Source of the DNA: Bacteroidales bacterium | GTDB lineage: Bacteria; Bacteroidota; Bacteroidia; Bacteroidales; UBA12077 | Length of the DNA: 13,347 nt | Direction: 5' to 3' | NCBI GenBank assembly: GCA_030156305.1 | Contig: JASGMZ010000060.1 | Location: 1-13,347 of the forward strand | Shown here: piece by piece, positions 1-8,704 of the stretch | Position numbering within the stretch: the first letter of the stretch is position 1 | Layout: every line of letters starts with the position of its first letter | Position numbers and translations under genes: made by a program | The notes under the pieces: generated by a model | Seen by the model: the letters and a program-made list of their open reading frames with translations, nothing else | Database searches by the model: none | Told to the model about the DNA's origin: nothing

Positions 1-32
1 TCCTTCTATACTTAATTAAGTGGCTTTTATGC

Positions 33-59
33 TCAATAAAATAGGCAAATTGTCGATAT
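33..59 (+). promoter_or_regulatory. Candidate sigma-D/sigma-28 (flagellar) promoter
   Basis: TCAA at 33-36 and GTCGATAT at 52-59 are separated by exactly 15 nt. The known flagellar sigma factor consensus of Gram-positive bacteria is TAAA, about 15 nt, then GCCGATAT, so each element has one mismatch. It lies about 50 nt upstream of the first gene, and that gene precedes a flagellin glycosyltransferase, so the context fits. This is inferred from sequence alone. An A/T-rich leader can produce such matches by chance, but the G-TCGATAT core is fairly specific. Confidence 0.45.
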
Positions 60-107
60 TATATTAAGATTAACTATTTAATGAATAACGTGAAAGCAGG
101 TAAAGAA

Positions 108-728
108 ATGAAGCTGATCATAAATGGAAAAACCGTGGAATTTGAAAATAGTACTAGTGCAATCAAATCGGTTTTGACAATGATTCAACAGGTATTAGAT
201 CAAGAGACGCTTGAATTGTCTCACCTGATTATCGATGGGATACCAGTCTATCAGGATTATGAAAACTATTTGAATGAACGAATCAATATAATCACAGAAA
301 TTGTGGCTGAAACCCTTATGTTAAAACCCCTGATTGAAGAGACTTTAGGCTCTGCCTTTGTTTATATTGGTAATGCGATTGCCCTCCTTAAACCCTTGGC
401 GGATGCTTTCTATCATTTTCCGGGCCAGGATACCTGGAATCAATTGGCAGATCTGCTTGAAGGGATCGGGTGGCTGATGGATACTATGAGTAGGATTGAC
501 GAGATTGAGCAACTCGGTCAGTATCTTCCGAACTACGATATTTGGAACGAATATGTCCAGGCTATGAAGACCTTGCATGTTCAGATCCCCGAGCTTGAGC
601 AGGCGCTGATCAGCAAAGATCATGTGTTGATTGGTGATTTGCTGCTATATGAAATCCTGCCTGTTTTTGAAATAGCAGAAGAAAAGCTCCGTTTCTTAGT
701 ACCGTCAGGAGGAACAAATGCTAGCTGA
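108..728 (+). CDS. Uncharacterised 206-aa protein upstream of Maf glycosyltransferase
   Basis: I do not recognise a named family. The preferred start is the ATG at 108, because AGCAGG at 95-100 sits 7 nt upstream; the earlier in-frame ATG at 81 has no convincing ribosome binding site. The protein begins with a short beta-like stretch (MKLIINGKTVEF) and has a segment SHLIIDGIPVYQDYENYL near residues 38-55. The rest is long, Leu/Ile/Glu-rich, probably helical sequence. There is no signal peptide, membrane segment, Cys cluster or nucleotide-binding motif, so it is likely cytoplasmic and acidic. Its stop overlaps the Maf start by 11 nt, and a strong AGGAGG for Maf lies inside its 3' end. This points to translational coupling and a job tied to Maf, for example as a partner or chaperone. 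That role is inferred. Confidence 0.75.
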   Translation: MKLIINGKTVEFENSTSAIKSVLTMIQQVLDQETLELSHLIIDGIPVYQDYENYLNERINIITEIVAETLMLKPLIEETLGSAFVYIGNAIALLKPLADAFYHFPGQDTWNQLADLLEGIGWLMDTMSRIDEIEQLGQYLPNYDIWNEYVQAMKTLHVQIPELEQALISKDHVLIGDLLLYEILPVFEIAEEKLRFLVPSGGTNAS

Positions 729-2577
729 TAATATTTTATTTTTGAGAGAACGGTATCCTGATGTTTATCTGGCAGTAAAAACCTGGGAAGAAACGAAACA
801 GGAACCAAAGACATTTGTTGAAGCGGCAAAAGATGGACATTTGACTCTAAAATATAGTAGTGGGGATAAAAGTGTCTATATACACAGTAAATATAATCCA
901 ATTCGCGAGGCAGAGGCTATTATTGACAAGTTATCTAAAGATCAGGTCATCAATGAACACTCGCACGTAGTTTTTTATGGTATTGGTTTGGGCTACCACA
1001 TTGAGTCATTTATAACCCGCTATCCAATGACGAGTTATTCCATTGTTGAACCATCACCCGAGATTTTTGCTCGCTATCTGGATCATACGAACTTAGCAAA
1101 GAACTTAAACAAAAATCTTATTCTGCTTCAATGTGGAAATCAGGCTGATGATATTTCAGCAAGAGCAGTTCAATTAAGGGAGAAAAATTTGTTAATCTGC
1201 GAGATCTCTGCTTATCACCAGGTTTTTCATGCTGATTATACAGCTTTTTTTAAAGAATTTAAACGCATCATCAAAGAACAGCGAGCATCTCTACACACAA
1301 ATTATGCGTATAAGAAAAGATGGATTATCAATAGTGTCAATAATTTTAAAGTAGTGCTGCAAACCCCTAATGTTCTTTTGGAGAACCATGACTTTTCTAA
1401 GGGAAAAAGTGCTTTGTTGGTGGCAGCCGGGCCGTCGCTAGATTTAGAAATAGAAAATCTGAAAAAAATCAAAACAGAAGGATTGGCCTATATTTTTTCA
1501 GTAGGATCTGCTATTAATACACTTATTGCGCATGATATCGAACCGGATGCCGTGTGTACTTATGATCCAAGCGAAGATAATAAACTGGTATTTAGAAAAG
1601 TCAATGAAATTGGCTTAAAAGAAATTCCAATGATTTTTGGTTCCAGCGTTGATTGGGAAACATTGGAACAGTATCAAGGTCCGAAGCTTCACATGATCAC
1701 TAGTCAGGATACGGTTTCCTCATATTTTTTAAGATCAGAAAATGGTGAACACCTCGAAACGGTCAGTGATGCACCGACCATTTCAGTGGTGACACTAGAA
1801 CTACTGATAAAATTAGGTTTTTCTCAGATATTTTTGGTAGGACAGAACCTTGCTTATACACAAGAAAGAATCTATTCCAGTAACATTGACTATATTACAG
1901 AAGAAATGCAGGAAAGTACTCTAAAGGAAAAAGGTATATTTACAGAGAGTGTTGATGGTAATCAGGTTAAAACCAGTGAATCGTTCTTAAGTATGATAAG
2001 ACAGTTGGAAAATGTTATAAAAAAATACGCTGCGAATGTGGTTAATACAACGATTGGTGGTGCAAAAATTGAGGGTTCCACTTTTAAAACGCTTAAGCAA
2101 GTTATTGTTGATGACTTAGCAGTTAGTGGAAGTTATGACTTCCCGTTGTACAAAATTGAACAAAAAAAGAAATATGATTGTAAATATGCGATAACTCAAC
2201 TGGATTCCCTTAAAAGCGAGTATAAGGTCTATTTAAATTTGCTTACAGAAATTAAGAATGGACTCATTGACCTTAGTGAACTGACAAGAATAAATCAGGA
2301 ACATGGGGCTTATAAAGCGCACCTGAAATTGGATGAAAAAATTAGACAAATGGAGAATAATGCTTTTTTTAAAATGATTGCTTTGCCCATTAATCGCATC
2401 GAATATGGGATGTTGTGTACTGAAATTCAAAAGATAAAGGCCGAAAGAAATTATTTAAAAAAAGCAAAAAGTATCATTAAACCGACAGAAACAGTCATTA
2501 ATTTGCTTTATACGGATATGGCACTGAATAACGAAATTATGTTGGTGCTGGAGAATGTGGTTAAGGGATTTGCATAG
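718..2577 (+). CDS. Motility-associated factor (Maf) glycosyltransferase, DUF115/MptE-like
   Basis: This 619-aa cytoplasmic protein matches the Maf family, which transfers CMP-activated nonulosonic acids (pseudaminic or legionaminic type) to Ser/Thr of flagellin before export. The N-terminal part (about residues 80-125) contains VVFYGIGLGYHIESF and an acidic SIVEPSPEIF strand end, a Rossmann-like pattern. The central DUF115 domain begins at about residue 228, with LVAAGPSLD at 234-242, then FSVGSAINTL and PDAVCTYDPS, and later FLVGQNLAY. The C-terminal third is Lys-rich and helical. The ATG at 718 has AGGAGG at 707-712, 5 nt upstream. It overlaps the preceding gene, and the next gene's ribosome binding site overlaps its TAG stop. 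This is the acceptor end of the pathway, and its neighbours make the donor sugar. The identity of the sugar it transfers is inferred from those neighbours. Confidence 0.92.
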   Translation: MLADNILFLRERYPDVYLAVKTWEETKQEPKTFVEAAKDGHLTLKYSSGDKSVYIHSKYNPIREAEAIIDKLSKDQVINEHSHVVFYGIGLGYHIESFITRYPMTSYSIVEPSPEIFARYLDHTNLAKNLNKNLILLQCGNQADDISARAVQLREKNLLICEISAYHQVFHADYTAFFKEFKRIIKEQRASLHTNYAYKKRWIINSVNNFKVVLQTPNVLLENHDFSKGKSALLVAAGPSLDLEIENLKKIKTEGLAYIFSVGSAINTLIAHDIEPDAVCTYDPSEDNKLVFRKVNEIGLKEIPMIFGSSVDWETLEQYQGPKLHMITSQDTVSSYFLRSENGEHLETVSDAPTISVVTLELLIKLGFSQIFLVGQNLAYTQERIYSSNIDYITEEMQESTLKEKGIFTESVDGNQVKTSESFLSMIRQLENVIKKYAANVVNTTIGGAKIEGSTFKTLKQVIVDDLAVSGSYDFPLYKIEQKKKYDCKYAITQLDSLKSEYKVYLNLLTEIKNGLIDLSELTRINQEHGAYKAHLKLDEKIRQMENNAFFKMIALPINRIEYGMLCTEIQKIKAERNYLKKAKSIIKPTETVINLLYTDMALNNEIMLVLENVVKGFA

Positions 2578-2584
2578 GAGAAAT

Positions 2585-3565
2585 ATGGAAAAAATTTTGA
2601 TTACGGGGGCAGATGGCTTTATCGGCAGTCATTTGGTAGAAACTTGTGTAAAAAACGGTAAAAGAGTATGCGCATTTGTTTTTTATAATTCCTTTAATAA
2701 CTGGGGTTGGTTAGATACACTACCTAAAGAAGTTCTTTCTGAAATTGAAGTCATAACTGGGGATATCAGGGATCCAAATGGTGTACGAACAGCCATGAAA
2801 GGTATGGATGAAGTCTATCACCTGGCAGCGCTTATTGCTATCCCTTTCTCTTACCATTCTCCCGATACATATGTGGATACCAATATCAAGGGTACCCTGA
2901 ATGTTTTGCAGGCGGCCAGAGAATTGGGAACAAAAAGAATTTTGGTTACATCAACCTCGGAGGTGTATGGAACAGCACAATATGTACCGATTGATGAAAA
3001 ACACCCTTACCAGGGTCAGTCACCATACTCGGCAACTAAAATTGGAGCAGATCGTTTAGCTGAGTCCTTTTATCGGTGCTTTAATTTGCCTGTTACCATA
3101 GTCAGACCCTTTAACACCTATGGTCCACGACAGTCAGCCAGAGCGGTGATCCCAACCATTATTACTCAGCTTCTAGCAGGTAAAGAAGAGATCCGTCTGG
3201 GTTCATTAACACCAACACGGGATTTTAATTATGTTAAGGATACAGTTAATGGTTTCATTAAGATTGCCACGACAGATAAGACCATTGGCGAGGAGATCAA
3301 TATAGCAACTCAACTGGAGATTTCGATTGGCGAATTGGCTGCGGCCTTGATTAGTCAGATTAATCCCCGTGCAAAGATAATTTGTGAAGAAGAACGGTTG
3401 CGCCCCGAAAAAAGTGAGGTTAATCGGTTATTGGGTTCCAATGAAAAGATTAAAGCTTTGACAAACTGGAAGCCACAGTATAGCCTTGAACAGGGTTTGA
3501 AAGAGACCATTGCTTTTTTCAGAGAAAATTCGGGTAAGTACAAAACAGATATTTATAATATTTAA
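2585..3565 (+). CDS. legB: LegB-like NAD-dependent sugar-nucleotide 4,6-dehydratase (extended SDR)
   Basis: This 326-aa protein is a member of the NAD-dependent epimerase/dehydratase (extended SDR) family. The nucleotide-binding motif TGADGFIG is at residues 7-14. HLAALIAIPFSY, a TSE triplet at 124-126 and the YxxxK pair (Y148, K152) make up the active site. The RPFNTYGPRQ segment is typical of sugar-nucleotide dehydratases. In legionaminic acid synthesis LegB converts GDP-GlcNAc to the 4-keto-6-deoxy sugar, and the adjacent PtmE-like gene that would make the GDP-sugar supports this role. The ATG at 2585 was chosen because AGGAG at 2576-2580 is just upstream; an earlier in-frame ATG at 2555 lies inside Maf and has no ribosome binding site. 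A generic epimerase cannot be excluded from sequence alone, but the context favours LegB. Confidence 0.88.
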   Translation: MEKILITGADGFIGSHLVETCVKNGKRVCAFVFYNSFNNWGWLDTLPKEVLSEIEVITGDIRDPNGVRTAMKGMDEVYHLAALIAIPFSYHSPDTYVDTNIKGTLNVLQAARELGTKRILVTSTSEVYGTAQYVPIDEKHPYQGQSPYSATKIGADRLAESFYRCFNLPVTIVRPFNTYGPRQSARAVIPTIITQLLAGKEEIRLGSLTPTRDFNYVKDTVNGFIKIATTDKTIGEEINIATQLEISIGELAAALISQINPRAKIICEEERLRPEKSEVNRLLGSNEKIKALTNWKPQYSLEQGLKETIAFFRENSGKYKTDIYNI

Positions 3566-3582
3566 ATGGAAAGGGGATAGCC

Positions 3583-4629
3583 GTGGATTTAAAAGATTTT
3601 CTAATTGATGAAAACAGTTGTCTGATTGATGCGATGTCCCAATTGGATCGGGTTGCCAGGAAAGTTATTTTTGTCGTATCGGATAAAAAATTAGTGGCCG
3701 CTTTAACTGATGGCGATATCAGACGTTGGATTTTGAAAAAAGGAAAACTTGATGCCACAGTAAAAGATATTGCCAATTACCAACCGAAGTTTCTGAGTGA
3801 AAAAGATAAGTATAAAGCACGTAGTTATATGAAAGAGCAATCGATTGAGGTGCTTGCCATTGTTAATGAGCAACAAAAAGTAACTGGGATAGTTTTTTCA
3901 AATGAGGTAGAGATTCGCAAAAAAAACAAGCTTGGTTTATCGGTAGTTATTATGGCTGGTGGTTTGGGTACTCGTTTGTACCCTTATACAAAAATACTGC
4001 CTAAACCCCTTATTCCAATTGGTGAGATCCCTATTGCTGAACATATTATCAATCGCTTTGTCGAAAATGGTTGTAGTGATTTTTATCTGATTCTCAATCA
4101 TAAGAAGAATATGATTAAAGCTTATTTTAACGATTTGGATAAAGAATATCGGGTTACCTATATTGATGAAGAAAAACCGTTAGGTACTGGTGGGGGGCTG
4201 AGTTTATTAAAAGGAAAAATTGACTCTACATTTATTTTATCGAATTGTGATATTTTGATTGACGAAGACTATCAGAAAATATTATCCTTTCATGAAAAAC
4301 AAGGCAATTTTATAACCATGATTTGTTCTATGAAGCGAGTACGGATACCCTATGGCGTGGTAGAAATTAATGATACAGGGGAAATCGAAGAAATGAAAGA
4401 AAAACCAGAACTGTCTTTTTTTGTTAATACGGGTATGTATGTGGTTGATGGACGTGTGATTGTTGAGATAGATAATGAACAGGAGATTAGCTTTCCCGAT
4501 ATTATTGAAAAATATCGAAATCAAGGGGAAAAGATTGGGATTTTTCCTATCAGTGAACGGTCCTGGCTGGATATGGGGCAATTGGAGGAGTTGGAAAAAA
4601 TGAGAGAAAGAATGGCAATTGATGAGTGA
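3583..4629 (+). CDS. ptmE: PtmE-like CBS-domain nucleotidyltransferase (glucosamine-1-P guanylyltransferase type)
   Basis: The protein has 348 aa and two domains. A CBS-pair region spans about residues 1-112, including VARKVIFVVSDKKLVAALTDGD. A sugar-phosphate nucleotidyltransferase domain follows from about residue 119, with the signature AGGLGTRLYPYT at 125-136, LPKPL at 139-143, PLGTGGGL near 199-206 and the metal-binding NCD at 221-223. This CBS plus NTP-transferase layout matches PtmE of the Campylobacter legionaminic acid pathway, which makes GDP-GlcN from GlcN-1-P and so commits the route to GDP-linked intermediates. The start is GTG at 3583 behind AAGGGGAT. It sits directly after legB and its stop overlaps the next start by 8 nt. 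Nucleotide specificity (GTP versus other NTPs) is inferred, not visible. Confidence 0.85.
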   Translation: MDLKDFLIDENSCLIDAMSQLDRVARKVIFVVSDKKLVAALTDGDIRRWILKKGKLDATVKDIANYQPKFLSEKDKYKARSYMKEQSIEVLAIVNEQQKVTGIVFSNEVEIRKKNKLGLSVVIMAGGLGTRLYPYTKILPKPLIPIGEIPIAEHIINRFVENGCSDFYLILNHKKNMIKAYFNDLDKEYRVTYIDEEKPLGTGGGLSLLKGKIDSTFILSNCDILIDEDYQKILSFHEKQGNFITMICSMKRVRIPYGVVEINDTGEIEEMKEKPELSFFVNTGMYVVDGRVIVEIDNEQEISFPDIIEKYRNQGEKIGIFPISERSWLDMGQLEELEKMRERMAIDE

Positions 4630-5518
4630 GAAATTTAAAATAGGCTATTTTGCCGATGGAATATGGGCACATGAAGCAATGAAGAGGATTTTAGATAATC
4701 AAAAAATTGCGTTGCAGTTTGTTTGTGGACGTTATGGCACAAGGGATCCCATTTTAAAAAAAATGGCTGAAGACAACAACATTGATTTTTTGTTGGAAAA
4801 GAATATAAATTGCCCAGATTTTTTATCCAAAATAAGAAATTATCAATGTGATTTATTGGTATCAATGTCTTTTGATCAGATTTTCAAGAATGAAATAATT
4901 AACTTATGCCCGCAAAAATTGATAAACTGTCATGCTGGAAAACTTCCCTTTTATCGTGGCAGAAACATCTTAAATTGGGTTTTAATAAATGGTGAACAGG
5001 AGTTTGGTATTACCGTGCATTATGTTGACGAAGGGATTGATACTGGGGATATAATTGTTCAAAATACCTATCAAATAGGTTTAGATGATGATTATGGTTC
5101 ATTATTAAACATTGCACATAAAGAGTGTGCCAGTCTTTTGATTGAAGCGATTAGCAGGATAATGAATAATAAGGTAGAAAGAATCAGACAGAAGGATGTT
5201 CATGAAATAGGATTTTATTGTGGGATTAGAAAGAGTGGAGATGAGTATATTAGTTGGAATCAAGAAAGTATTAATTTGTTTAACTTTATTCGAGGACTTG
5301 CCAAGCCCGGCCCCAGCGCAAGAAGTAGCATTAACGGTGTTGAAATAAAGATAAATAAAGCAAGTCTGATTGTTAATGCGCCATCTTATATTGGTATCCC
5401 GGGCCAGGTAGTTGGAAAAACAAAGCAAAGTATAACAGTAAAAACAAAAGATTCAACGATAGAAGTAATTGATTATGAGTGCAGTTCAGTAATAAAAATA
5501 GGAGATCGTTTGTCATGA
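4622..5518 (+). CDS. Sugar N-formyltransferase-like protein (formyltransferase 1)
   Basis: This 298-aa protein has the methionyl-tRNA formyltransferase/sugar N-formyltransferase fold. The catalytic triad known from the family is intact: N102 and H104 in INCHAGKLPFYRG, and D140 in EGIDTGDII. A small C-terminal domain like the Fmt OB fold follows, from about residue 205, with NFIRGLAKPGPSAR. It would use 10-formyl-tetrahydrofolate to formylate an amino group. The operon suggests an amino-sugar nucleotide rather than Met-tRNA. It sits between ptmE and neuB, where a legionaminic acid cluster would often have aminotransferase and acetyltransferase genes, so it may replace the LegH acetylation with formylation (inference). 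The ATG at 4622 overlaps the previous stop; a TTG directly before it is an alternative start. Confidence 0.85.
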   Translation: MSEKFKIGYFADGIWAHEAMKRILDNQKIALQFVCGRYGTRDPILKKMAEDNNIDFLLEKNINCPDFLSKIRNYQCDLLVSMSFDQIFKNEIINLCPQKLINCHAGKLPFYRGRNILNWVLINGEQEFGITVHYVDEGIDTGDIIVQNTYQIGLDDDYGSLLNIAHKECASLLIEAISRIMNNKVERIRQKDVHEIGFYCGIRKSGDEYISWNQESINLFNFIRGLAKPGPSARSSINGVEIKINKASLIVNAPSYIGIPGQVVGKTKQSITVKTKDSTIEVIDYECSSVIKIGDRLS

Positions 5519-6513
5519 GCAAAGTTTATATAATTGCAGAGGCTGGGGTAAACCATAATGGGGAGCTAAATCTTGCGCTAGAGCTAATTGATCTGGCTAA
5601 GCTTTCTGGTGCTGATTGCATAAAATTTCAAACATTTAAAGCGGAAAATCTTGTTACAAAAAATGCCCATAAAGCTGATTATCAAAAAAAAACAACTGAT
5701 CAGAATCAATCTCAATTTGAAATGCTAAAAGGGTTAGAATTAACTGAGAAGGATTTTGAACAGATCAAGGATTATTGTAAAATAAAAAAAATTGACTTTT
5801 TATCGACACCGTTTGATTTGGAGAGTGTTGATATTCTGCATCAGTTAGGCATCAAAAAATGGAAAATACCTTCTGGTGAAATAACGAATCTACCTTATTT
5901 AATTAAGTTGGCAAAAACAGATCTACCGGTAATTCTTTCTACTGGTATGGCAACTTTGAAAGAAGTTGAAAATGCTATTAATGTTTTAAAAAATTATGGA
6001 ACAAAAAAATTGACCTTGCTTCATTGTACAACCGAATATCCAACACCCTATGAAGATGTCAATTTGAACGCAATGTTGACAATGAAGAATAAATTCAATT
6101 TACCAGTTGGTTATTCGGATCATACCACGGGTATTGAAGTAGCCATTGCCGCCGTGGCCATGGGCGCAACTATTATTGAAAAGCACTTTACGCTTGACCG
6201 AGGTATGGCGGGGCCCGATCATAAAGCCAGCCTGGAACCTGATGAACTAGCGACAATGGTGAAGGTGATTCGACATATCGAAAAAGCAATGGGTGATGGG
6301 ATAAAAAGACCGTCGGCTTCAGAAAAGAAGAATATTGGTATAGTAAGAAAAAGTATTGTTGCAAAAGAAAGAATTAGTAAAGGTGAGTTATTTACCGAAA
6401 AAAACTTAACAGTAAAACGACCAGGTGATGGAATTTCTCCAATGAAATGGTTTGAGCTTATGGGAAAAAGAGCCACAAGAGACTTTGAGGAAGATGAATT
6501 GGTTGAGTTATGA
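5515..6513 (+). CDS. neuB: N-acetylneuraminate/legionaminate synthase (NeuB/LegI family)
   Basis: This 332-aa enzyme condenses phosphoenolpyruvate with a 6-carbon N-acyl mannosamine-type sugar to give a 9-carbon nonulosonic acid. NeuB hallmarks appear in order: AEAGVNHNG near the N-terminus, CIKFQTFK, STPFDLES, IPSGE, HCTTEYPTP, GYSDHT and EKHFTLDR with GPDHKASLEP. A C-terminal SAF/antifreeze-like domain occupies about residues 280-332 (RKSIVAKERISKGE onward). The ATG at 5515 overlaps the previous stop as ATGA, with AGGAG at 5500-5504; an earlier in-frame ATG at 5479 is less likely. Given LegB, PtmE and the NeuC neighbour, the substrate is probably a 2,4-diacylamino-2,4,6-trideoxymannose (the LegI role) rather than ManNAc. 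That assignment is inferred. Confidence 0.93.
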   Translation: MSKVYIIAEAGVNHNGELNLALELIDLAKLSGADCIKFQTFKAENLVTKNAHKADYQKKTTDQNQSQFEMLKGLELTEKDFEQIKDYCKIKKIDFLSTPFDLESVDILHQLGIKKWKIPSGEITNLPYLIKLAKTDLPVILSTGMATLKEVENAINVLKNYGTKKLTLLHCTTEYPTPYEDVNLNAMLTMKNKFNLPVGYSDHTTGIEVAIAAVAMGATIIEKHFTLDRGMAGPDHKASLEPDELATMVKVIRHIEKAMGDGIKRPSASEKKNIGIVRKSIVAKERISKGELFTEKNLTVKRPGDGISPMKWFELMGKRATRDFEEDELVEL

Positions 6514-7664
6514 AAAAAATTTGTATTTTAACTGCGACTAGGGCAGAGTATGGCTTATTGAAAAGACTGATCCGTCAATTGAAAGGTGAAGAAACCTTTG
6601 ACGTTCGTATTGCCGTAACCGGGGCTCATTTATCACCAGAATTTGGTTTGACATACAAGGAAATCGAGGAGGATGGTTTCGTCATTGATGAAAAGATCGA
6701 AATGCTTTTAAGTTCCGATTCGCCAGCTGCCATTTCCAAGTCGATGGGTTTGGCCATGATTGGTTTTGCGGATTATTTTGAACGAACCAAACCGGATTTG
6801 CTACTTGTTCTCGGTGACCGCTATGAAACACTGGCGGTTTGCTGTGCGGCGTTGAATCAGCGCATTCCTATTGTTCATTTACATGGTGGAGAAGCGACTG
6901 AAGGTTCGATCGATGAAGCAATTCGACATGCAATAACAAAAATGAGTTATCTGCATTTTACGAGCACAGAAGATTACAGAAGGCGCGTGATTCAGTTGGG
7001 AGAAGAACCAAGTAGCGTCTTCAATGTCGGTTCATTGGGGGTGGAAAATGTATTACACGAAGACTTATTGAAAAAGGCTGAGCTGGAAAAAAGCATCGAT
7101 TGGGAGTTGAAAAAGCCCTATGCGGTAGTGACATTTCATCCAGTTACATTAGAAAACAAAACGTCAGCGGAGCAGATTGAGGAATTACTTTGTGCCATCG
7201 CACTGAATAAGCAGTATCAGTTTATCATTACAAAAGCAAATGCAGACAGTGATGGCCGGGTTATTAATACTTTAATTGACAAATTTGCAAAAGAAAATAA
7301 GCATGTAAAATCGTTTTTTTCATTGGGCTTAAAGAGGTATCTGTCGGCTGTTAAATATGCTTCGTTTGTCATCGGGAATTCGTCAAGTGGTGTAATTGAA
7401 GTACCTTCGTTTGGCATTCCGTCTATTAATATTGGAGATCGGCAAAAAGGCCGGATTCAGGCAAAGAGTGTTTTGAATTGTATTGCTGATTGTAATGCGA
7501 TAAATCAAATGATAAATCGAGCTTTGAGTAGTGAGTTTCAAGAGAGTATAGACGGGACGAATCCCTACTATAAAGAGAACACAAGCAGTGAAATTGTGAA
7601 GGTATTAAAAAGCTTTGTGATAAGTGAAAAAATCGACTTAAAAAAGGCATTTTATGATCTTTAG
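6510..7664 (+). CDS. neuC: Hydrolysing NDP-sugar 2-epimerase (NeuC/LegG family)
   Basis: This 384-aa protein belongs to the hydrolysing UDP-GlcNAc 2-epimerase family. It inverts C2 and releases the nucleotide to give the free mannosamine-type sugar used by NeuB/LegI. Visible motifs are LTATRAEYGLL at the N-terminus, LLLVLGDRYETLA at 97-109, HLHGGEATEGSIDEAIRHAI around 123-142, VVTFHPVT and the C-terminal GNSSSGVIEVPSFGIPSINIGDRQ, which carries the nucleotide-binding residues. In legionaminic acid pathways the homologue LegG acts on a GDP-linked 2,4-diacetamido sugar, and PtmE here suggests that route. The ATG at 6510 overlaps the neuB stop (ATGA), so the two are translationally coupled. Confidence 0.92.
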   Translation: MKKICILTATRAEYGLLKRLIRQLKGEETFDVRIAVTGAHLSPEFGLTYKEIEEDGFVIDEKIEMLLSSDSPAAISKSMGLAMIGFADYFERTKPDLLLVLGDRYETLAVCCAALNQRIPIVHLHGGEATEGSIDEAIRHAITKMSYLHFTSTEDYRRRVIQLGEEPSSVFNVGSLGVENVLHEDLLKKAELEKSIDWELKKPYAVVTFHPVTLENKTSAEQIEELLCAIALNKQYQFIITKANADSDGRVINTLIDKFAKENKHVKSFFSLGLKRYLSAVKYASFVIGNSSSGVIEVPSFGIPSINIGDRQKGRIQAKSVLNCIADCNAINQMINRALSSEFQESIDGTNPYYKENTSSEIVKVLKSFVISEKIDLKKAFYDL

Positions 7665-7676
7665 TGGAGGAAAAGA

Positions 7677-8567
7677 GTGAGGATCCTATTTGTTGGTTGT
7701 GTAAAAAGTTCGAGTGTGTTACTTCAGTCGTTATTAGAGAATGATAAAATGGTTGTCGGCGTAGTAACAAAGAAAGAAAGTCCGTACAATTCGGATTTTT
7801 GTGATTTAAAACCATTATGCGTGAAATATGGAATTGAACCGTTTTATACACAAAGCATTAATGATAAAGCAACAAAAGTTTTCATTGATACTGTGAAACC
7901 AGATATAATCTATTGCTTTGGCTGGTCGGAACTGATTGATCAAGAGGTGATCAGCAAAGCACCGAAAGGAGTCGTGGGTTTTCATCCAGCGGCATTGCCG
8001 AATAATAAAGGGCGTCATCCGATTATTTGGGCGTTAGTCTTAGGTCTCAAGAAGACAGCATCAAGTTTTTTTATGATTGATGAGAAAGCGGATAACGGAG
8101 CGATTATTTCGCAACAGGAAGTATTCATTAATGATGAAGATAATGCTGGTACTTTATATAATAAGGTTATCGCTAAAGCAAAAGTACAGGTGCTTGATTT
8201 TACAGAAGCTTTTGAAAAGGATGAGGTTATTTATCTGGATCAACCGGACGGCATTGGTAATAGCTGGCGAAAAAGAACAAAAAAAGATGGGAAAATTGAT
8301 TTCAGGATGTCAGCCAGAAGCATTTATAATCTCGTGAGAGGTCTTTCAAAACCCTATATTGGAGCGCATTTTGAGTTTCAAGAGAAAGAGTGTAAAGTCT
8401 GGAATACTGAGATTATAGTGGATGATCAGGAAGCTTACTTGAATATTGAGCCAGGAAAAGTTTTGGAAGTATACTCTAAAGGCTCCTTTTTAGTAAAAAC
8501 AGGCGAGAATTTAATAAAAATAACTGATTGTGACGAGATTTCAATTAAAATTGGTGATTATTTATGA
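7677..8567 (+). CDS. Formyltransferase-family protein 2, with altered active-site Asn
   Basis: This 296-aa protein has the formyltransferase fold but is clearly distinct from the first one. The core reads VVGFHPAALPNNKGRHPIIWAL at about 99-120. H103 and D139 (EKADNGAII) are kept, but the family Asn two residues before the His is Gly (G101). As I recall, a GFHPAALP subfamily of putative sugar formyltransferases carries the same change, so this is probably a subfamily trait and not damage. The C-terminal domain has NLVRGLSKPYIGA and ends in an Fmt-like OB region. The start is GTG at 7677 with GGAGG at 7666-7670. Its stop overlaps the start of the PIG-L deacetylase (ATGA), so the pair may act together: deacetylate, then formylate, an amino sugar. 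The substrate is unknown. Confidence 0.82.
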   Translation: MRILFVGCVKSSSVLLQSLLENDKMVVGVVTKKESPYNSDFCDLKPLCVKYGIEPFYTQSINDKATKVFIDTVKPDIIYCFGWSELIDQEVISKAPKGVVGFHPAALPNNKGRHPIIWALVLGLKKTASSFFMIDEKADNGAIISQQEVFINDEDNAGTLYNKVIAKAKVQVLDFTEAFEKDEVIYLDQPDGIGNSWRKRTKKDGKIDFRMSARSIYNLVRGLSKPYIGAHFEFQEKECKVWNTEIIVDDQEAYLNIEPGKVLEVYSKGSFLVKTGENLIKITDCDEISIKIGDYL

Positions 8568-8704
8568 AACAGGAGGTTATCTTGATCGTTGCTCCCCATC
8601 CGGATGATGAAACGCTGGGAGCTGGGGGTTATATCTTAAAACAGAAGCAGTTAGGGAATCGGGTTATTGTTTTAAATATGACACATATGTGAGAAGATTA
8701 TGGT

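Noticed and set aside
10..21. 12-bp palindrome ACTTAATTAAGT at the window start
   Set aside because: Purely A/T-rich apart from its ends, with no T-run, partner copy or gene context visible. Could be chance.
4622..8567. Methionyl-tRNA formyltransferase (fmt) genes
   Set aside because: Both proteins share the fold, but two copies inside a sugar operon, without def or other translation genes nearby, indicate sugar N-formylation instead.
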